Below, piece by piece: positions 42,089 through 50,670 of a DNA stretch of 61,580 nucleotides. Location: positions 1 to 61,580 of the forward strand of contig NZ_JBHOQR010000012.1 in assembly GCF_042408815.1 (NCBI RefSeq), read 5' to 3'. Within the stretch, counting starts at the first letter, position 1. Every line of letters begins with the position of its first letter. The notes below the pieces were generated by a model. The model did no database searches. It was not told the origin of the DNA and saw only the letters and a list, made by a program, of their open reading frames with translations. Source of the DNA: Thermoflexus sp042408815. Its GTDB lineage: Bacteria > Chloroflexota > Anaerolineae > Thermoflexales > Thermoflexaceae. Both the position numbers and the translations under genes were made by a program.

Positions 42089-43318
42089 ATGGGGCGGCGA
42101 TGGCTGATTCTTCTGATGGTCCTGGTCGCGGGCTTAACCGGCTGGGTCCCTCGCACTCCGACCACGCAGGGGCTTCCGCCAGGCAGCTATGTGTCCGATG
42201 AGCTTCTGGTGAAGTTCACACCGGGTGCGGATCCGGGGGCGCTGGCGCGGGCCTTTGGTTTCCGCCTTCATCATCAGACCCTCCTGGGCGTCTGGGTGGT
42301 GAAGGTTCCTCCTCAAGCCATCGATGCCTTGCTGGCCGCGTTGAGCCGTCACCCTCACGTCGAATATGTAGAGCCCAATGGCATAGCGAGCATCGCGCTG
42401 GATCCCAACGATCCTTATGACAACACTACCTGTTATAATTCCTCGAAGTCCGGATGCGTGTCTCAGTGGGCATGGGGGAAGATCCAGGCCTATGCTGCCT
42501 GGGATCTCACAACCGGTTCCAGCGCGATCCGCATCGCGGTGGTGGATACAGGGATCGACAATAGCCATCCGGATCTTCCCGCTGTGGTTGCGCAGCGGGA
42601 TTTCGTGAACAACGACAACAACGCGGAGGATGATAACGGCCACGGCACCCACGTGGCGGGGACCATCGGGGCGTTGACGAACAACGGGATTGGGGTGGCG
42701 GGCATGAACTGGCAGGTCAGTCTGCTGGCCGCCAAGGTCCTGGATGCCAGTGGGTCGGGGACCTACGCGCAGGTGGCGGATGGCATCGTGTGGGCCGCGG
42801 ATAACGGCGCGAAGGTCATCAACCTCAGCCTGGGCGGTTCGATTGGCTCGCTCACCTTACAGAATGCGGTGGATTACGCATGGAATAAGGGGGCGGTGCT
42901 GGCCTGCGCCGCCGGCAACAGTGGTTCCAGTGCCAAGACTTACCCGGCGGCTTACACGAACTGTATCGCTGTTGCCGCCACGGATGAGAACGACAACAAA
43001 GCCTCGTTCTCCAATTACGGCGCCAAGTGGGTCGATGTCGCCGCACCAGGGGTTCGGATCCTTTCCACCATGCCGGACACGCCTGTCTATTTGACCACGC
43101 AGTATGGTTACCGGACGACGTATGATGCCTTGAACGGCACCTCTATGGCAACTCCCCATGTGGCGGGGCTGGCAGGGCTGGTGTGGGCGAGCGGCCGGTG
43201 CACTACCAACACCTGTGTCCGCCAGCGGATCGAGACCACCGCCGATCCGATTCCGGGCACCGGGCGCTACTGGTATTGGGGGCGCATCAACGCCTACCGA
43301 GCGATCAGCGCCCCTTAG
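42089..43318 (+). CDS. Secreted subtilisin-like serine protease (S8, thermitase type)
   Basis: 409 residues. Signal peptide (LILLMVLVAGLTGW), an I9-like propeptide (SDELLVKFTPGADPGAL to VEYVEPN, about 35-97) and a mature S8 domain with Asp153 (VVDTGID), His185 (NGHGTHVAG), Asn277 (AAGNSG) and Ser352 (GTSMATPHVAG). The order and the PNDPY-Q-W-W start of the mature part are thermitase-like. Two cysteine pairs (C115/C123, and two near the C-terminus in CTTNTC) could form disulfides. Exported and self-processed. GGAGGAG precedes the ATG and an intrinsic terminator follows. Confidence 0.95.
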   Translation: MGRRWLILLMVLVAGLTGWVPRTPTTQGLPPGSYVSDELLVKFTPGADPGALARAFGFRLHHQTLLGVWVVKVPPQAIDALLAALSRHPHVEYVEPNGIASIALDPNDPYDNTTCYNSSKSGCVSQWAWGKIQAYAAWDLTTGSSAIRIAVVDTGIDNSHPDLPAVVAQRDFVNNDNNAEDDNGHGTHVAGTIGALTNNGIGVAGMNWQVSLLAAKVLDASGSGTYAQVADGIVWAADNGAKVINLSLGGSIGSLTLQNAVDYAWNKGAVLACAAGNSGSSAKTYPAAYTNCIAVAATDENDNKASFSNYGAKWVDVAAPGVRILSTMPDTPVYLTTQYGYRTTYDALNGTSMATPHVAGLAGLVWASGRCTTNTCVRQRIETTADPIPGTGRYWYWGRINAYRAISAP

Positions 43319-43345
43319 AACGTTTTCCCTGCCTCGTTATAGCTG

Positions 43346-43388
43346 AAAGGGGATGGCACCTGATCGGGCCGCCATCCCCTTTTTATTT
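43346..43388 (+). terminator. Intrinsic terminator after the subtilisin gene
   Basis: AGGGGATGGC (43348-43357) pairs with GCCATCCCCT (43371-43380), followed by TTTTATTT. Strong stem and U-tract, 30 bases after the stop codon. Confidence 0.92.
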
Positions 43389-43573
43389 CTGGGGAATATC
43401 CTATGGGCCGTTCCTATGATAGAATTGCGATAGCATCGGGTTTCGGGCGAGCGTGCTGACCTCTCATGGGGGGATTCCGACGGCAATCGGGCGGCCGGAG
43501 ATCGCTTCACCTGTCGCCCGAATGATCGGGCCGGCTTATTACTTGAACCTCATCGGAAGAGGAGGGAATCTCG

Positions 43574-44335
43574 ATGGCCGGACACAGCAAATGGGCGAAT
43601 ATCAAGCATCGCAAGGCGGCCATGGATGCCAAGCGAGGGCAGCTCTTCAGTCGCCTGACCCGGGAGCTGATCGTCGCGGCCCGGGAGGGAGGGCCGGATC
43701 CAGAGACGAACCTGCGCCTGCGGCTAGCGATCGAGCGGGCGCGCGCCGCCAATATGCCCAAGGAGAACATCGAACGGGCCATCCGGCGCGGGGCGGGCCT
43801 TGAGAAGGGGGCGGAGCAATTCGAAGAATTGCTTTACGAGGGATATGGCCCCCATGGGGTGGCGATTATTGTGCGGGTGCTGACAGACAATCGAAACCGG
43901 ACAGTGGCCGAGCTCCGCCGGATCTTCTCCCGCCACGGTGGCAGCCTCGCGGAATCCGGCGCGGTGATGTGGAACTTTGAGAAGAAAGGATACATTGCCA
44001 TTCGACCGGATGGCCAGGACCCGGAGAAGATCTTCGAGCTGGCTATCGAGGCCGGAGCGGAAGACGTGGAGATCAGCGAGGATCTGGTGGAGATCTACAC
44101 CGCGCCGGAGGACCTCCAGGCGGTCCGCCAGAGCCTGCTGCAGGCCGGCCTGACCATCGACAACGCGGAGCTGACCATGCGACCCAAGACTCGGGTGACC
44201 CTCGATGACCACGCGACCATGTCCGTGATGTCGCTGGTGGACGCCCTGGAGGAGCTGGACGACGTGCAGCAGGTTTACTCGAACCTGGAAATCTCGGACG
44301 AGCTGATCCGCAAATACGAGGCTCAGGCCGCCTGA
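43574..44335 (+). CDS. yebC: YebC/PmpR family protein
   Basis: 253 residues. MAGHSKWANIKHRKAAMDAK is the family start. YebC proteins were described as transcription regulators and are now also linked to relief of ribosome stalling; which applies here is not shown. AGGAGGG precedes the ATG. It overlaps ruvC by one base (TGATG), the classic yebC-ruvC arrangement. Confidence 0.97.
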   Translation: MAGHSKWANIKHRKAAMDAKRGQLFSRLTRELIVAAREGGPDPETNLRLRLAIERARAANMPKENIERAIRRGAGLEKGAEQFEELLYEGYGPHGVAIIVRVLTDNRNRTVAELRRIFSRHGGSLAESGAVMWNFEKKGYIAIRPDGQDPEKIFELAIEAGAEDVEISEDLVEIYTAPEDLQAVRQSLLQAGLTIDNAELTMRPKTRVTLDDHATMSVMSLVDALEELDDVQQVYSNLEISDELIRKYEAQAA

Positions 44336-44820
44336 TGCGGGTGCTGGGGATCGATCCGGGGATCGCCATTACGGGATATGGCCTGATTGAGGACCGGGGG
44401 GGGGATCTCGAGGCCCTGGCTTATGGGGATATCCGGACGCCGGCGGGGGATCCCCTTCCTGTGCGTCTCCGGGAGCTTTACGAGGCCCTTCGCTCACTGA
44501 TTCAGAGTTACCGTCCGGATGTCGCTGCCATCGAGCGCGTTTTTTTCGGTCGCAATGTGACCACTGCTTTCGCGGTCGGCCAGGCGCGCGGCGTGGCGCT
44601 GCTGGCGCTGGCCCAGGCGGAGATCCCGGTCTACGAATACACGCCGGCGGATGTGAAACAGGCGCTGGTCGGATATGGGAACGCCCCCAAAACCCAAATT
44701 CAGGCTATGGTCCGCATGCTCCTGCGTCTGCCTCAGATCCCCAGCCCGGATGATGTGGCGGATGCCCTCGCGGTTGCGATCTGCCATCTGAATCACGCTC
44801 GCCTTTCGGCGATCCTTTAA
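44335..44820 (+). CDS. ruvC: Holliday junction resolvase
   Basis: 161 residues. It cleaves Holliday junctions bound by RuvAB. The four acidic active-site residues are present: Asp7 (GIDPGI), Glu67 (AAIERVFF), Asp140 and Asp143 (SPDDVADALAVA). It overlaps yebC by one base and precedes a small cyclase-like gene, then ruvA; ruvB is not in the window. Confidence 0.97.
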   Translation: MRVLGIDPGIAITGYGLIEDRGGDLEALAYGDIRTPAGDPLPVRLRELYEALRSLIQSYRPDVAAIERVFFGRNVTTAFAVGQARGVALLALAQAEIPVYEYTPADVKQALVGYGNAPKTQIQAMVRMLLRLPQIPSPDDVADALAVAICHLNHARLSAIL

Positions 44821-44837
44821 CGGTCGCCACCGGAGGC

Positions 44838-45212
44838 ATGGGTGACACAGATCGGATTCGGGAAAACCTCGCCGGAGCAGCATATGGAGGTATGCTGGCC
44901 CTGTTTCCCAGCGTGGCGCGGGCGCTGGATGCCCTTCGGCATTCAAATCCGGAGGCATCCCCATGGAGGGCAGCGCTCCACATTGGATCTGTATCGGTGG
45001 GAAGGCTGGAAGGCCCGGGGCTGGCCGCAGGGGCGATGTTCGGTAAGGCGGTTGAGGAAGCGATCCGGCTGGCCTATCTGCTTCCGGCGGGCATGGGGCG
45101 GATCACCGATCCGGCCTGTGCAGCGCTCCCCACGCCGCCGGCCGCTGAGATCGTGGGGGTTCCCGCGCGGGAGCTTCAAAAATCCGGCGAATGCATCGGC
45201 GGTGATCTCTGA
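44838..45212 (+). CDS. Half of a class III nucleotidyl cyclase-like domain
   Basis: 124 residues. GGMLALFPSVARALDALRH followed by WRAALHIGSVSVGRLEG resembles the second half of class III cyclase domains (DG-la-F, then iGiHtG-v-G), with a GKAVEEAIRLAYLLPAG helix in place of the usual GD-VN-AARL. The N-terminal metal-binding half is missing, so it cannot be an active cyclase. It starts 17 bases after ruvC, but the GGAGG upstream is too close to the ATG, so the start and even expression are uncertain. A competing frame at 44842 looks less protein-like. Confidence 0.5.
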   Translation: MGDTDRIRENLAGAAYGGMLALFPSVARALDALRHSNPEASPWRAALHIGSVSVGRLEGPGLAAGAMFGKAVEEAIRLAYLLPAGMGRITDPACAALPTPPAAEIVGVPARELQKSGECIGGDL

Positions 45213-45258
45213 TCTGAAGAGAGGACCTGCTATGGACTCCAGGAATGGATGAGGCGCG

Positions 45259-45852
45259 ATGCTGGTTCAGGTGCGTGGGATCGTGGAGGCCATTGGGAAG
45301 GATTGGATCCGGATGGATCTGAACGGCTGGGTGATCCAGGCCTATGTTCCCCCCAGCGTGTTGGCCCGTGCGCGGATTGGGGAGCCCATCACGCTGCATA
45401 CGGCCGTGGTGATCCGTCTGGAAGGCCATGGGCTAGTCTTCACCCTTTATGGGTTCGCCGACGAGGATGAGCGGGAGCTCTTCGAACAGCTGCTCGCCGT
45501 GAGCGGTGTGGGCCCGCGTGCTGCTCTTGCGCTGCTGAGCCTTTCCGCTCCTGCCCTGCGGGCAGCCATCGCCCAGGAGCAGGTGGATGTACTCCGTCGG
45601 GTGCCTGGCATCGGACCTAAAACCGCGCGGGCGATCATTCTTCATCTGAAAGATCGCATCGGGGTGGGGCCAACACCAGGGGCTCCGATTCCGCGGGCGG
45701 AGGATACGGAGATCATTGCGGCGCTCACGGCGCTGGGCTACAGCGTGGTGGAAGCCCAGGCCGCCCTGGCGCATGTGCCGCCGGACCCCAACCTGCCTCT
45801 GGAAGAGAAAATCCGCCTTGCTCTGAGTTATTTCGCTCGCCCCGCGCGATAG
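45259..45852 (+). CDS. ruvA: Holliday junction branch migration protein RuvA
   Basis: 197 residues. An N-terminal OB fold (MLVQVRGIVEAIGKDWI), two helix-hairpin-helix motifs (LLAVSGVGPRAALALL, LRRVPGIGPKTARAIIL) and a C-terminal UBA-like domain (IIAALTALGYSVVEAQAAL) that contacts RuvB. It binds four-way junctions and loads RuvB. ruvB is not adjacent, which is common outside Proteobacteria. Confidence 0.96.
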   Translation: MLVQVRGIVEAIGKDWIRMDLNGWVIQAYVPPSVLARARIGEPITLHTAVVIRLEGHGLVFTLYGFADEDERELFEQLLAVSGVGPRAALALLSLSAPALRAAIAQEQVDVLRRVPGIGPKTARAIILHLKDRIGVGPTPGAPIPRAEDTEIIAALTALGYSVVEAQAALAHVPPDPNLPLEEKIRLALSYFARPAR

Positions 45853-45903
45853 CGCTTCAGCGTAGACCCTCTTGGGCTACCGGTTAGGGCCGGTAAGAGC
45901 CAC

Positions 45904-45929
45904 CGGTAGGAGCCGCTTTCCCGGCGACC
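45904..45929 (+). repeat. REP-like element at the ruvA-phnE convergent junction
   Basis: GGTAGGAGCCGCTTTCCCGGCGACC, with the same GGAGCCGCTTT-GGCGAC core as the copies near 23.45, 35.96 and 56.83 kb. It may also act as a transcript end between the convergent genes, together with the inverted ACCGGTTAGGGCCGGT sequence just upstream. Confidence 0.55.
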
Positions 45930-47108
45930 TTATCGGATGGCCTCGCGCAACCGTGCGCTGACATAATCCATCGCCGAGACCACCGCAATGATCGCCCACA
46001 CGGCCGTCCCGGCCTTATGATAATCCGTCTGATCGATCCACAGCTTCAGCTGATAGCCGATCCCTCCGCCGCCCACAAATCCCACAACCGTGGAGATCCG
46101 GACATTGATATCCCAGTGATAAATGATGAACGCCAGGAACGGCAAGGTGATTTGAGGGATCACGGCGTAGCGGATGACCTGGAGGGTGTTTGCCCCAGTA
46201 GCCGTAATGGCTTCCACCGGCCCCGGGTCGATGGTCTCGATGACTTCGGAGAATAGCTTGCCCAGGTTGACCACGGTGGCTACGGTCAGGGCCAGCACGC
46301 CGGCGAAGGGGCCGAAGCCGACCCACGTGGCGAAGATCGCTGCCACTACGAGGGGCTCGATAGAGCGCACCACATTGAAGATCGTGCGGATGAGGTAATA
46401 AATAGCGGTCCCCACAGGGCTCCGGGCAGTGAGGTTACGAGCGGCCAGGAAAGAGAGAGGCGTGGCAATCCCTGTGGCTAAGGTAGTGGCCATCAGTGCC
46501 AAGAAGATCGTTTGCACCGTGAGCTCCAGCGTGCGGGTCAGCGCCGGGCTGATTTCCCATCGCCCCCCCCAGCGGGCTTCCGCCTGTAGGCGGGCGCCGC
46601 CTTCCCGAGCGAGGAGGGGCCGGATCTCCACATCGAGCTCAAAACGGCCGGCGGCATCCGTCCGGGTCCGACCGGCCAGCAATTCGCCGCCCAGCGGCAA
46701 TTGCGGGCTGGGCGCGAAGACCCATCGCAGCACCAGCTCGCTCCCCGGGCGAAACCCTTCCCCCCGAATCCGGATCCACGTCCCCGTCGAGGCGCATGGT
46801 GGGAGGAACAAGCGGGAGCCTTCGCCTACCTCTATGACTTCAGGGGTGTTTCCCGATTCGCATGGGACTTTCACCGGCGCCTCCACACGCTGGATCCCCC
46901 GTTCAGGAACCAGGATCTCCGGCGTGAGGAAGGCGGTGAAGATCTCCTGAGCGCGCTGGGCGGCTTGGGGCTCCACCAGTTTCCTCAGGTCAATGCCCAC
47001 CACGCGCCAGGATCCGGCGTAGATGCCGAGGACGAGCAGTGCCCCGATGATTTGAAGCCACCGGCGATGTCGGCGCATCCTGGAAGAGCCTTTCATTATG
47101 GGTAGCAT
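45930..47108 (-). CDS. phnE: Phosphonate-type ABC transporter permease (PhnE) with extra domain
   Basis: 392 residues. An N-terminal membrane helix (IIGALLVLGIYAGSW) is followed by about 150 extracytoplasmic residues including an IPT/Ig-like piece (WIRIRGEGFRPGSELVLRWV), then the normal PhnE permease from about 185. EAA loop: EAITATGANTLQVIRYAVIP. It would form the membrane channel with the second PhnE. The inserted domain is not in the standard roughly 260-residue PhnE. It is the last gene of phnD-C-E-E; several ATGs lie near the start (47108, 47096). Confidence 0.85.
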   Translation of the reverse strand: MLPIMKGSSRMRRHRRWLQIIGALLVLGIYAGSWRVVGIDLRKLVEPQAAQRAQEIFTAFLTPEILVPERGIQRVEAPVKVPCESGNTPEVIEVGEGSRLFLPPCASTGTWIRIRGEGFRPGSELVLRWVFAPSPQLPLGGELLAGRTRTDAAGRFELDVEIRPLLAREGGARLQAEARWGGRWEISPALTRTLELTVQTIFLALMATTLATGIATPLSFLAARNLTARSPVGTAIYYLIRTIFNVVRSIEPLVVAAIFATWVGFGPFAGVLALTVATVVNLGKLFSEVIETIDPGPVEAITATGANTLQVIRYAVIPQITLPFLAFIIYHWDINVRISTVVGFVGGGGIGYQLKLWIDQTDYHKAGTAVWAIIAVVSAMDYVSARLREAIR

Positions 47109-47188
47109 TTACACCGTTGGGCTCGCGTTCAGGAAGGCCAAACGGCTCCTCTCCCTTCCCGGAGCCTCTAGGGAAACTCCAGCTGTTT

Positions 47189-48559
47189 TCATACGATCCG
47201 GCGCCGCACCCGGGCGCTGACGTAATCCAGCGTCATCACCACCAGGGCGATGCCGATCACCGCCGTCGCGACTTGCCGGTAGGCGCTCAGCCGGATCCAC
47301 TCGCTTAACCGGAACCCGATCCCTCCGCCGCCAACGAAACCGATGATTGTCGACATGCGGACATTGATGTCCCAGCGATAGACTGCGAAGGAGACGAACT
47401 CCGGCACGACCTGGGGAACGACGGCGTAGCGGATGACCTGAAGGCGGTTGGCTCCGGTAGCCGTTAACGCCTCCATCGGTCCCGGATCGATATGCTCGAT
47501 GACCTCGGAGAAGAGCTTCCCCAGCGCAGCGATCGAGTGCACCATTAAAGCGAGCATCCCAGCGAAGGATCCCAGCCCCACCCACACCACGAACACGATT
47601 CCGAAGATCAGGGGCTCCACGGAGCGGATGATATTAAAAAAACCACGCATCGCATAGTAGATCGCTCGAGCGGGCAGGGAGCCGCTCATCAGATTCCGGG
47701 CGGCCAGAAAGGAGAGAGGGGCAGCGATCAGCACGGCAAAGGTGGTGGCCAGCAGCGCGATGGCCACTGTCTCTCCCATCTTTTCCACAACCTCCAGCAA
47801 TGCCTCGCTGGGGCGGGGTCCTCCGATCACCTGCACGACGTGGAGTTCCAGGAAGTGGGTCTGGGATTGGCCGGGAGGCGGCTCGAACCCCAGCGGAACC
47901 GCCCGGGGGGCAGTGAAAGCCGTGCGGAATCGACCGGAGGCATCTGCCTGCAGGGAAAGCGGACGGCCCTCCCAGAGGATCTGCTGGCGCTCCCCGATGG
48001 GATTCACCCACCAAAGCTCCAGGGCGGGGCCTGTCGGGAATCCTTCTCCCTGAAGGGTGAGAAGATCCCCCGCTTGGGCGCAGTCTGCGGAGAGCCATAA
48101 ATGGGCCTCCCTCCGTATTTCCCTGGGGGAGGGCGGGCGCGTGCAAGGGACTTCCACGGGGATCCGATATACCTGCCGTTCCGTGGGGTAGGTCAAGAGA
48201 TCGGGCTGTGTGAGGGCGATCAGATATGGCCGCATTTTATCGAAGCGCTCGAAGGGAGCCAGGGGGTGGATCTCTGTAACCTCCCAGCCCACCCCGTAAA
48301 TTGCGGCGAGGGCGACCAGCGTGGCCGGCCACAGACGGGATCGGCGGCCTTTCCATCGGCGCCAGGCATCGTAGCCAGTGCCCATCCACCACAATCCGGC
48401 CGAGATCCATAGCCAGGGATGGCCCCGCCACAGGGCGAGGCCGACCAGCGTCAGGGAAACTCCTAGCCAGATCCCGGCCAGGGTGCGCAGCCCCATGGCG
48501 GAATAGGCCAGACCGGGAAGGATCAGGTAACCTCGGGGGGGCTGGCGCTCAGCTGCCAA
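47189..48559 (-). CDS. phnE: Second phosphonate-type permease (PhnE) with extra domain
   Basis: 456 residues from the TTG at 48559, which has AGGAGG nine bases upstream and overlaps phnC by 11 bases; longer ATG starts would overlap it more. Several N-terminal hydrophobic helices precede an extracytoplasmic region with an IPT-like piece (DLLTLQGEGFPTGPALELWW), then the permease with EAA loop EALTATGANRLQVIRYAVVP and a C-terminal GFVGGGGIGFRLS that its partner shares. The two PhnE proteins probably form a heterodimer. The long extra regions in both suggest an added ligand-docking surface. Confidence 0.85.
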   Translation of the reverse strand: MAAERQPPRGYLILPGLAYSAMGLRTLAGIWLGVSLTLVGLALWRGHPWLWISAGLWWMGTGYDAWRRWKGRRSRLWPATLVALAAIYGVGWEVTEIHPLAPFERFDKMRPYLIALTQPDLLTYPTERQVYRIPVEVPCTRPPSPREIRREAHLWLSADCAQAGDLLTLQGEGFPTGPALELWWVNPIGERQQILWEGRPLSLQADASGRFRTAFTAPRAVPLGFEPPPGQSQTHFLELHVVQVIGGPRPSEALLEVVEKMGETVAIALLATTFAVLIAAPLSFLAARNLMSGSLPARAIYYAMRGFFNIIRSVEPLIFGIVFVVWVGLGSFAGMLALMVHSIAALGKLFSEVIEHIDPGPMEALTATGANRLQVIRYAVVPQVVPEFVSFAVYRWDINVRMSTIIGFVGGGGIGFRLSEWIRLSAYRQVATAVIGIALVVMTLDYVSARVRRRIV

Positions 48560-49307
48560 TGCGCTCCGCCTCCTGTCCGTAGATTTCCTTAAAGCGACGG
48601 TCATCGATCTCATCCGGACGCCCATCGAATACCTTAATGCCGTCCTTCAAACCGATCACCCGGGTTGCATAGCGATGGACGAGATCCAGGAAGTGGAGGC
48701 TACAGAGCACGGTGACGCCGTCCTTGCGGTTAAGCTCCTCGATATAGCGGAGGATGGAGTGGGCGAGGACCGGATCCAGGCTGGCGACCGGTTCATCGGC
48801 CAGCAGGAGACGGGGCTCCTGCATCAGCGCCCGGGCGATGCCCACCCGTTGTTGCTGCCCGCCGGAGAGCTCATCCGCCCGCTTATCCGCCAGATCCGCC
48901 AGCCCGACGCGTTCCAGAGCTCGCATCGCCCGTTGCACTTCCGAAGGGGGGAAATAGCCCAGGAGGCTGAGCCAGGGGTTCACATACCCCAGACGGCCGG
49001 TGAGGACATTGGTGAGGACGGTGGCGCGCTTGACCAGATTGAACTGCTGAAAGATCATTCCGATCTGACGACGGATTTTTCGGAGCTCTCGGGGTGAAGC
49101 CGCGGTGATGTCGACCCCGTTCCAGATCACCCGTCCGGAGGTCGGCTCGATCAGGCGGTTGATACAGCGCAGAAGGGTGCTTTTTCCCGCCCCGCTGAGC
49201 CCGATGATGGCCACAAATTCTCCGTCCTCAACGGTGAAACTGACCTCGTGCAGCGCCCGCGTCCCATCCGGATAGATCTTGGTGAGGCGATCCACGATCA
49301 ACGGCAT
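48549..49307 (-). CDS. phnC: Phosphonate-type ABC transporter ATP-binding protein
   Basis: 252 residues. Walker A GLSGAGKST, Q-loop FQQFNLVKRATV, signature LSGGQQQRVGIARAL, Walker B LLADEPVASLDP and H-loop LCSLHFLDL are complete. It would power import of phosphonate or a related oxyanion captured by PhnD. A 13-base palindrome (GAGGATTATCCTC, 49309-49321) covers the ribosome-binding region just before its start. The 3' end overlaps the second permease gene. Confidence 0.95.
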   Translation of the reverse strand: MPLIVDRLTKIYPDGTRALHEVSFTVEDGEFVAIIGLSGAGKSTLLRCINRLIEPTSGRVIWNGVDITAASPRELRKIRRQIGMIFQQFNLVKRATVLTNVLTGRLGYVNPWLSLLGYFPPSEVQRAMRALERVGLADLADKRADELSGGQQQRVGIARALMQEPRLLLADEPVASLDPVLAHSILRYIEELNRKDGVTVLCSLHFLDLVHRYATRVIGLKDGIKVFDGRPDEIDDRRFKEIYGQEAERIGS

Positions 49308-49308
49308 G

Positions 49309-49321
49309 GAGGATTATCCTC
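49309..49321 (-). promoter_or_regulatory. Palindrome covering the phnC ribosome-binding site
   Basis: GAGGATTATCCTC is a perfect 6+1+6 inverted repeat ending one base before the phnC start codon. On the minus strand the GAGGA Shine-Dalgarno is the 5' arm, so RNA pairing would hide it. Confidence 0.4.
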
Positions 49322-49404
49322 ATGAACAGGATGTGCGCAGCTGGGCGGAGGGAGAAAAAGATCCCGGAATTCCCGGGAGGGAGTCCGCTGGGCAATCCTC
49401 GACC

Positions 49405-49432
49405 GGGGGGTGGAGGCATGGCCCCCACCCCG
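49405..49432 (-). other. Stem-loop between phnD and phnC
   Basis: GGGGTGG and CCACCCC arms with an 11-base interior just after the phnD stop (minus strand). There is no U-tract, so it is more likely a stabiliser of phnD mRNA than a terminator. Confidence 0.45.
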
Positions 49433-49439
49433 ATACCCT

Positions 49440-50348
49440 TCATTTCGCCGGTTTCACCAGATCTTCCAGCTTATATCCGGAGGCGCTCAGCTGGGCTCGG
49501 AATTCATCATAGAAGGAATCATCGACCGCCTGCAGACCCTCGATCTGATAGACGGTCTGCAACGCCTTCTTGCCTTCCTCGGACTGGGCGATCTCCAGCA
49601 ACGCCTGGCGGATCTTCGCTTTCAAATCCGAAGGGAGATCTTTCACCACGCTGACGTTATCATTGGGGATTTTCGCTGTGGTTGCCAGGACGACCACCTT
49701 CTGTTTCACATCCGGGAGGTCTTTCTCCACTGTGCTCCGGGCATCCACATAAGTGGCCCCGGCATCGCAGTCGCCGTTGTAAACCGCCTTCACCACATTG
49801 GGGTGGGAGCCCGCGTTCACTGTCTTGGCGAAATCCTTATCCGGGTCCACCCCGTTCGCCTTCAGCAGGATACGGGGCATCAGGTAACCGGAAGTGGAGA
49901 GGGGGTCGACCCAGCACATGGTCTTGCCCTTAAGATCGGCGATGCTCTGGATGCCGGAGTTCGCGCGCACGATGATCTGGCCTGTGTAGTAGGTCTGCTC
50001 GAAGCGCACGGTGGCCAGGATCACCTCCACGCCGTATTTCTCATGGGCCAGGAGGTAGCTGAGGGTGTTGAGCCAGCCGATCTGGGCCTGGCCGGCCCCC
50101 ATCGCTTCCACCGCGGCAGCGTAACTGCTGGCCAGTTTCAGGGTCACTTTCATGTTCAGTTTCTGTCCCAGCAGCTGAGCGAGCTGCTCCCCACCCCGCT
50201 TGATTTCTTCGGACTCTCCGGAGGGCACAAAGACCATGACCAAGGGGTTCTGTTCGCTTCCCAATGGGGGCTTTGGGGGCGCGCAGGCTCCCAGCGCCAG
50301 GCTGAAGACGATCGTCCCGATCACGAGGAACAAACCAGCGCGTTTCAT
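49440..50348 (-). CDS. phnD: Phosphate/phosphite/phosphonate substrate-binding lipoprotein
   Basis: 302 residues. A lipobox (SLALGAC, Cys22) anchors it outside the membrane. The type 2 periplasmic-binding fold shows LVMVFVPSGESEEIKRG at the start, IGWLNTLSYLLAH, and DLKGKTMCWVDPLSTSGYLMP in the second lobe, which is the usual PhnD/PtxB/PhnD-like anion-binding segment. AGGAGG precedes the ATG. It is the first gene of the importer operon. Phosphonate, phosphite or a sulfonate relative are all possible ligands; no C-P lyase or phosphite dehydrogenase gene is close. Confidence 0.92.
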   Translation of the reverse strand: MKRAGLFLVIGTIVFSLALGACAPPKPPLGSEQNPLVMVFVPSGESEEIKRGGEQLAQLLGQKLNMKVTLKLASSYAAAVEAMGAGQAQIGWLNTLSYLLAHEKYGVEVILATVRFEQTYYTGQIIVRANSGIQSIADLKGKTMCWVDPLSTSGYLMPRILLKANGVDPDKDFAKTVNAGSHPNVVKAVYNGDCDAGATYVDARSTVEKDLPDVKQKVVVLATTAKIPNDNVSVVKDLPSDLKAKIRQALLEIAQSEEGKKALQTVYQIEGLQAVDDSFYDEFRAQLSASGYKLEDLVKPAK

Positions 50349-50670
50349 GGGGAGCCTCCTCTTGAGCTTGAAGTTCCATGAACTTTCACACCCATTTTAG
50401 GGGGATCCTGAGGTGGTATCAAGTGTTCTGGCGGATCCAGGCCGGGCTTTTCGGTGCCCTCTGGTCTTCCCCTGTTCGGCGTGGAGGGGGGAGCGAGGAT
50501 GGCCCTCCTTTCGCTGCACTTTGATGACTTCTCCCTGTTCGGAAAGCCCGTGGTGCCCCTCCCGCAGTTTCAGCAAAACCATGAGGGCACCCCTGGTGGC
50601 TGAGCGCCCATTTGCGTTAAGATGGTTTCTAAAGGGATGGCGGTGATCTGGAAAAGAGATGGAGGCCTGG
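50349..50670. other. Intergenic region between phnD and the phosphoribosyltransferase
   Basis: 322 bases between divergent genes. Apart from scattered GC-rich stretches and a TAAGAT hexamer near 50617, I see no RNA, repeat, riboswitch or convincing small gene. Confidence 0.5.

Noticed and set aside
50349..50670. A riboswitch or phosphonate-responsive leader upstream of phnD
   Set aside because: No recognisable riboswitch core or conserved pairing pattern is visible on either strand.
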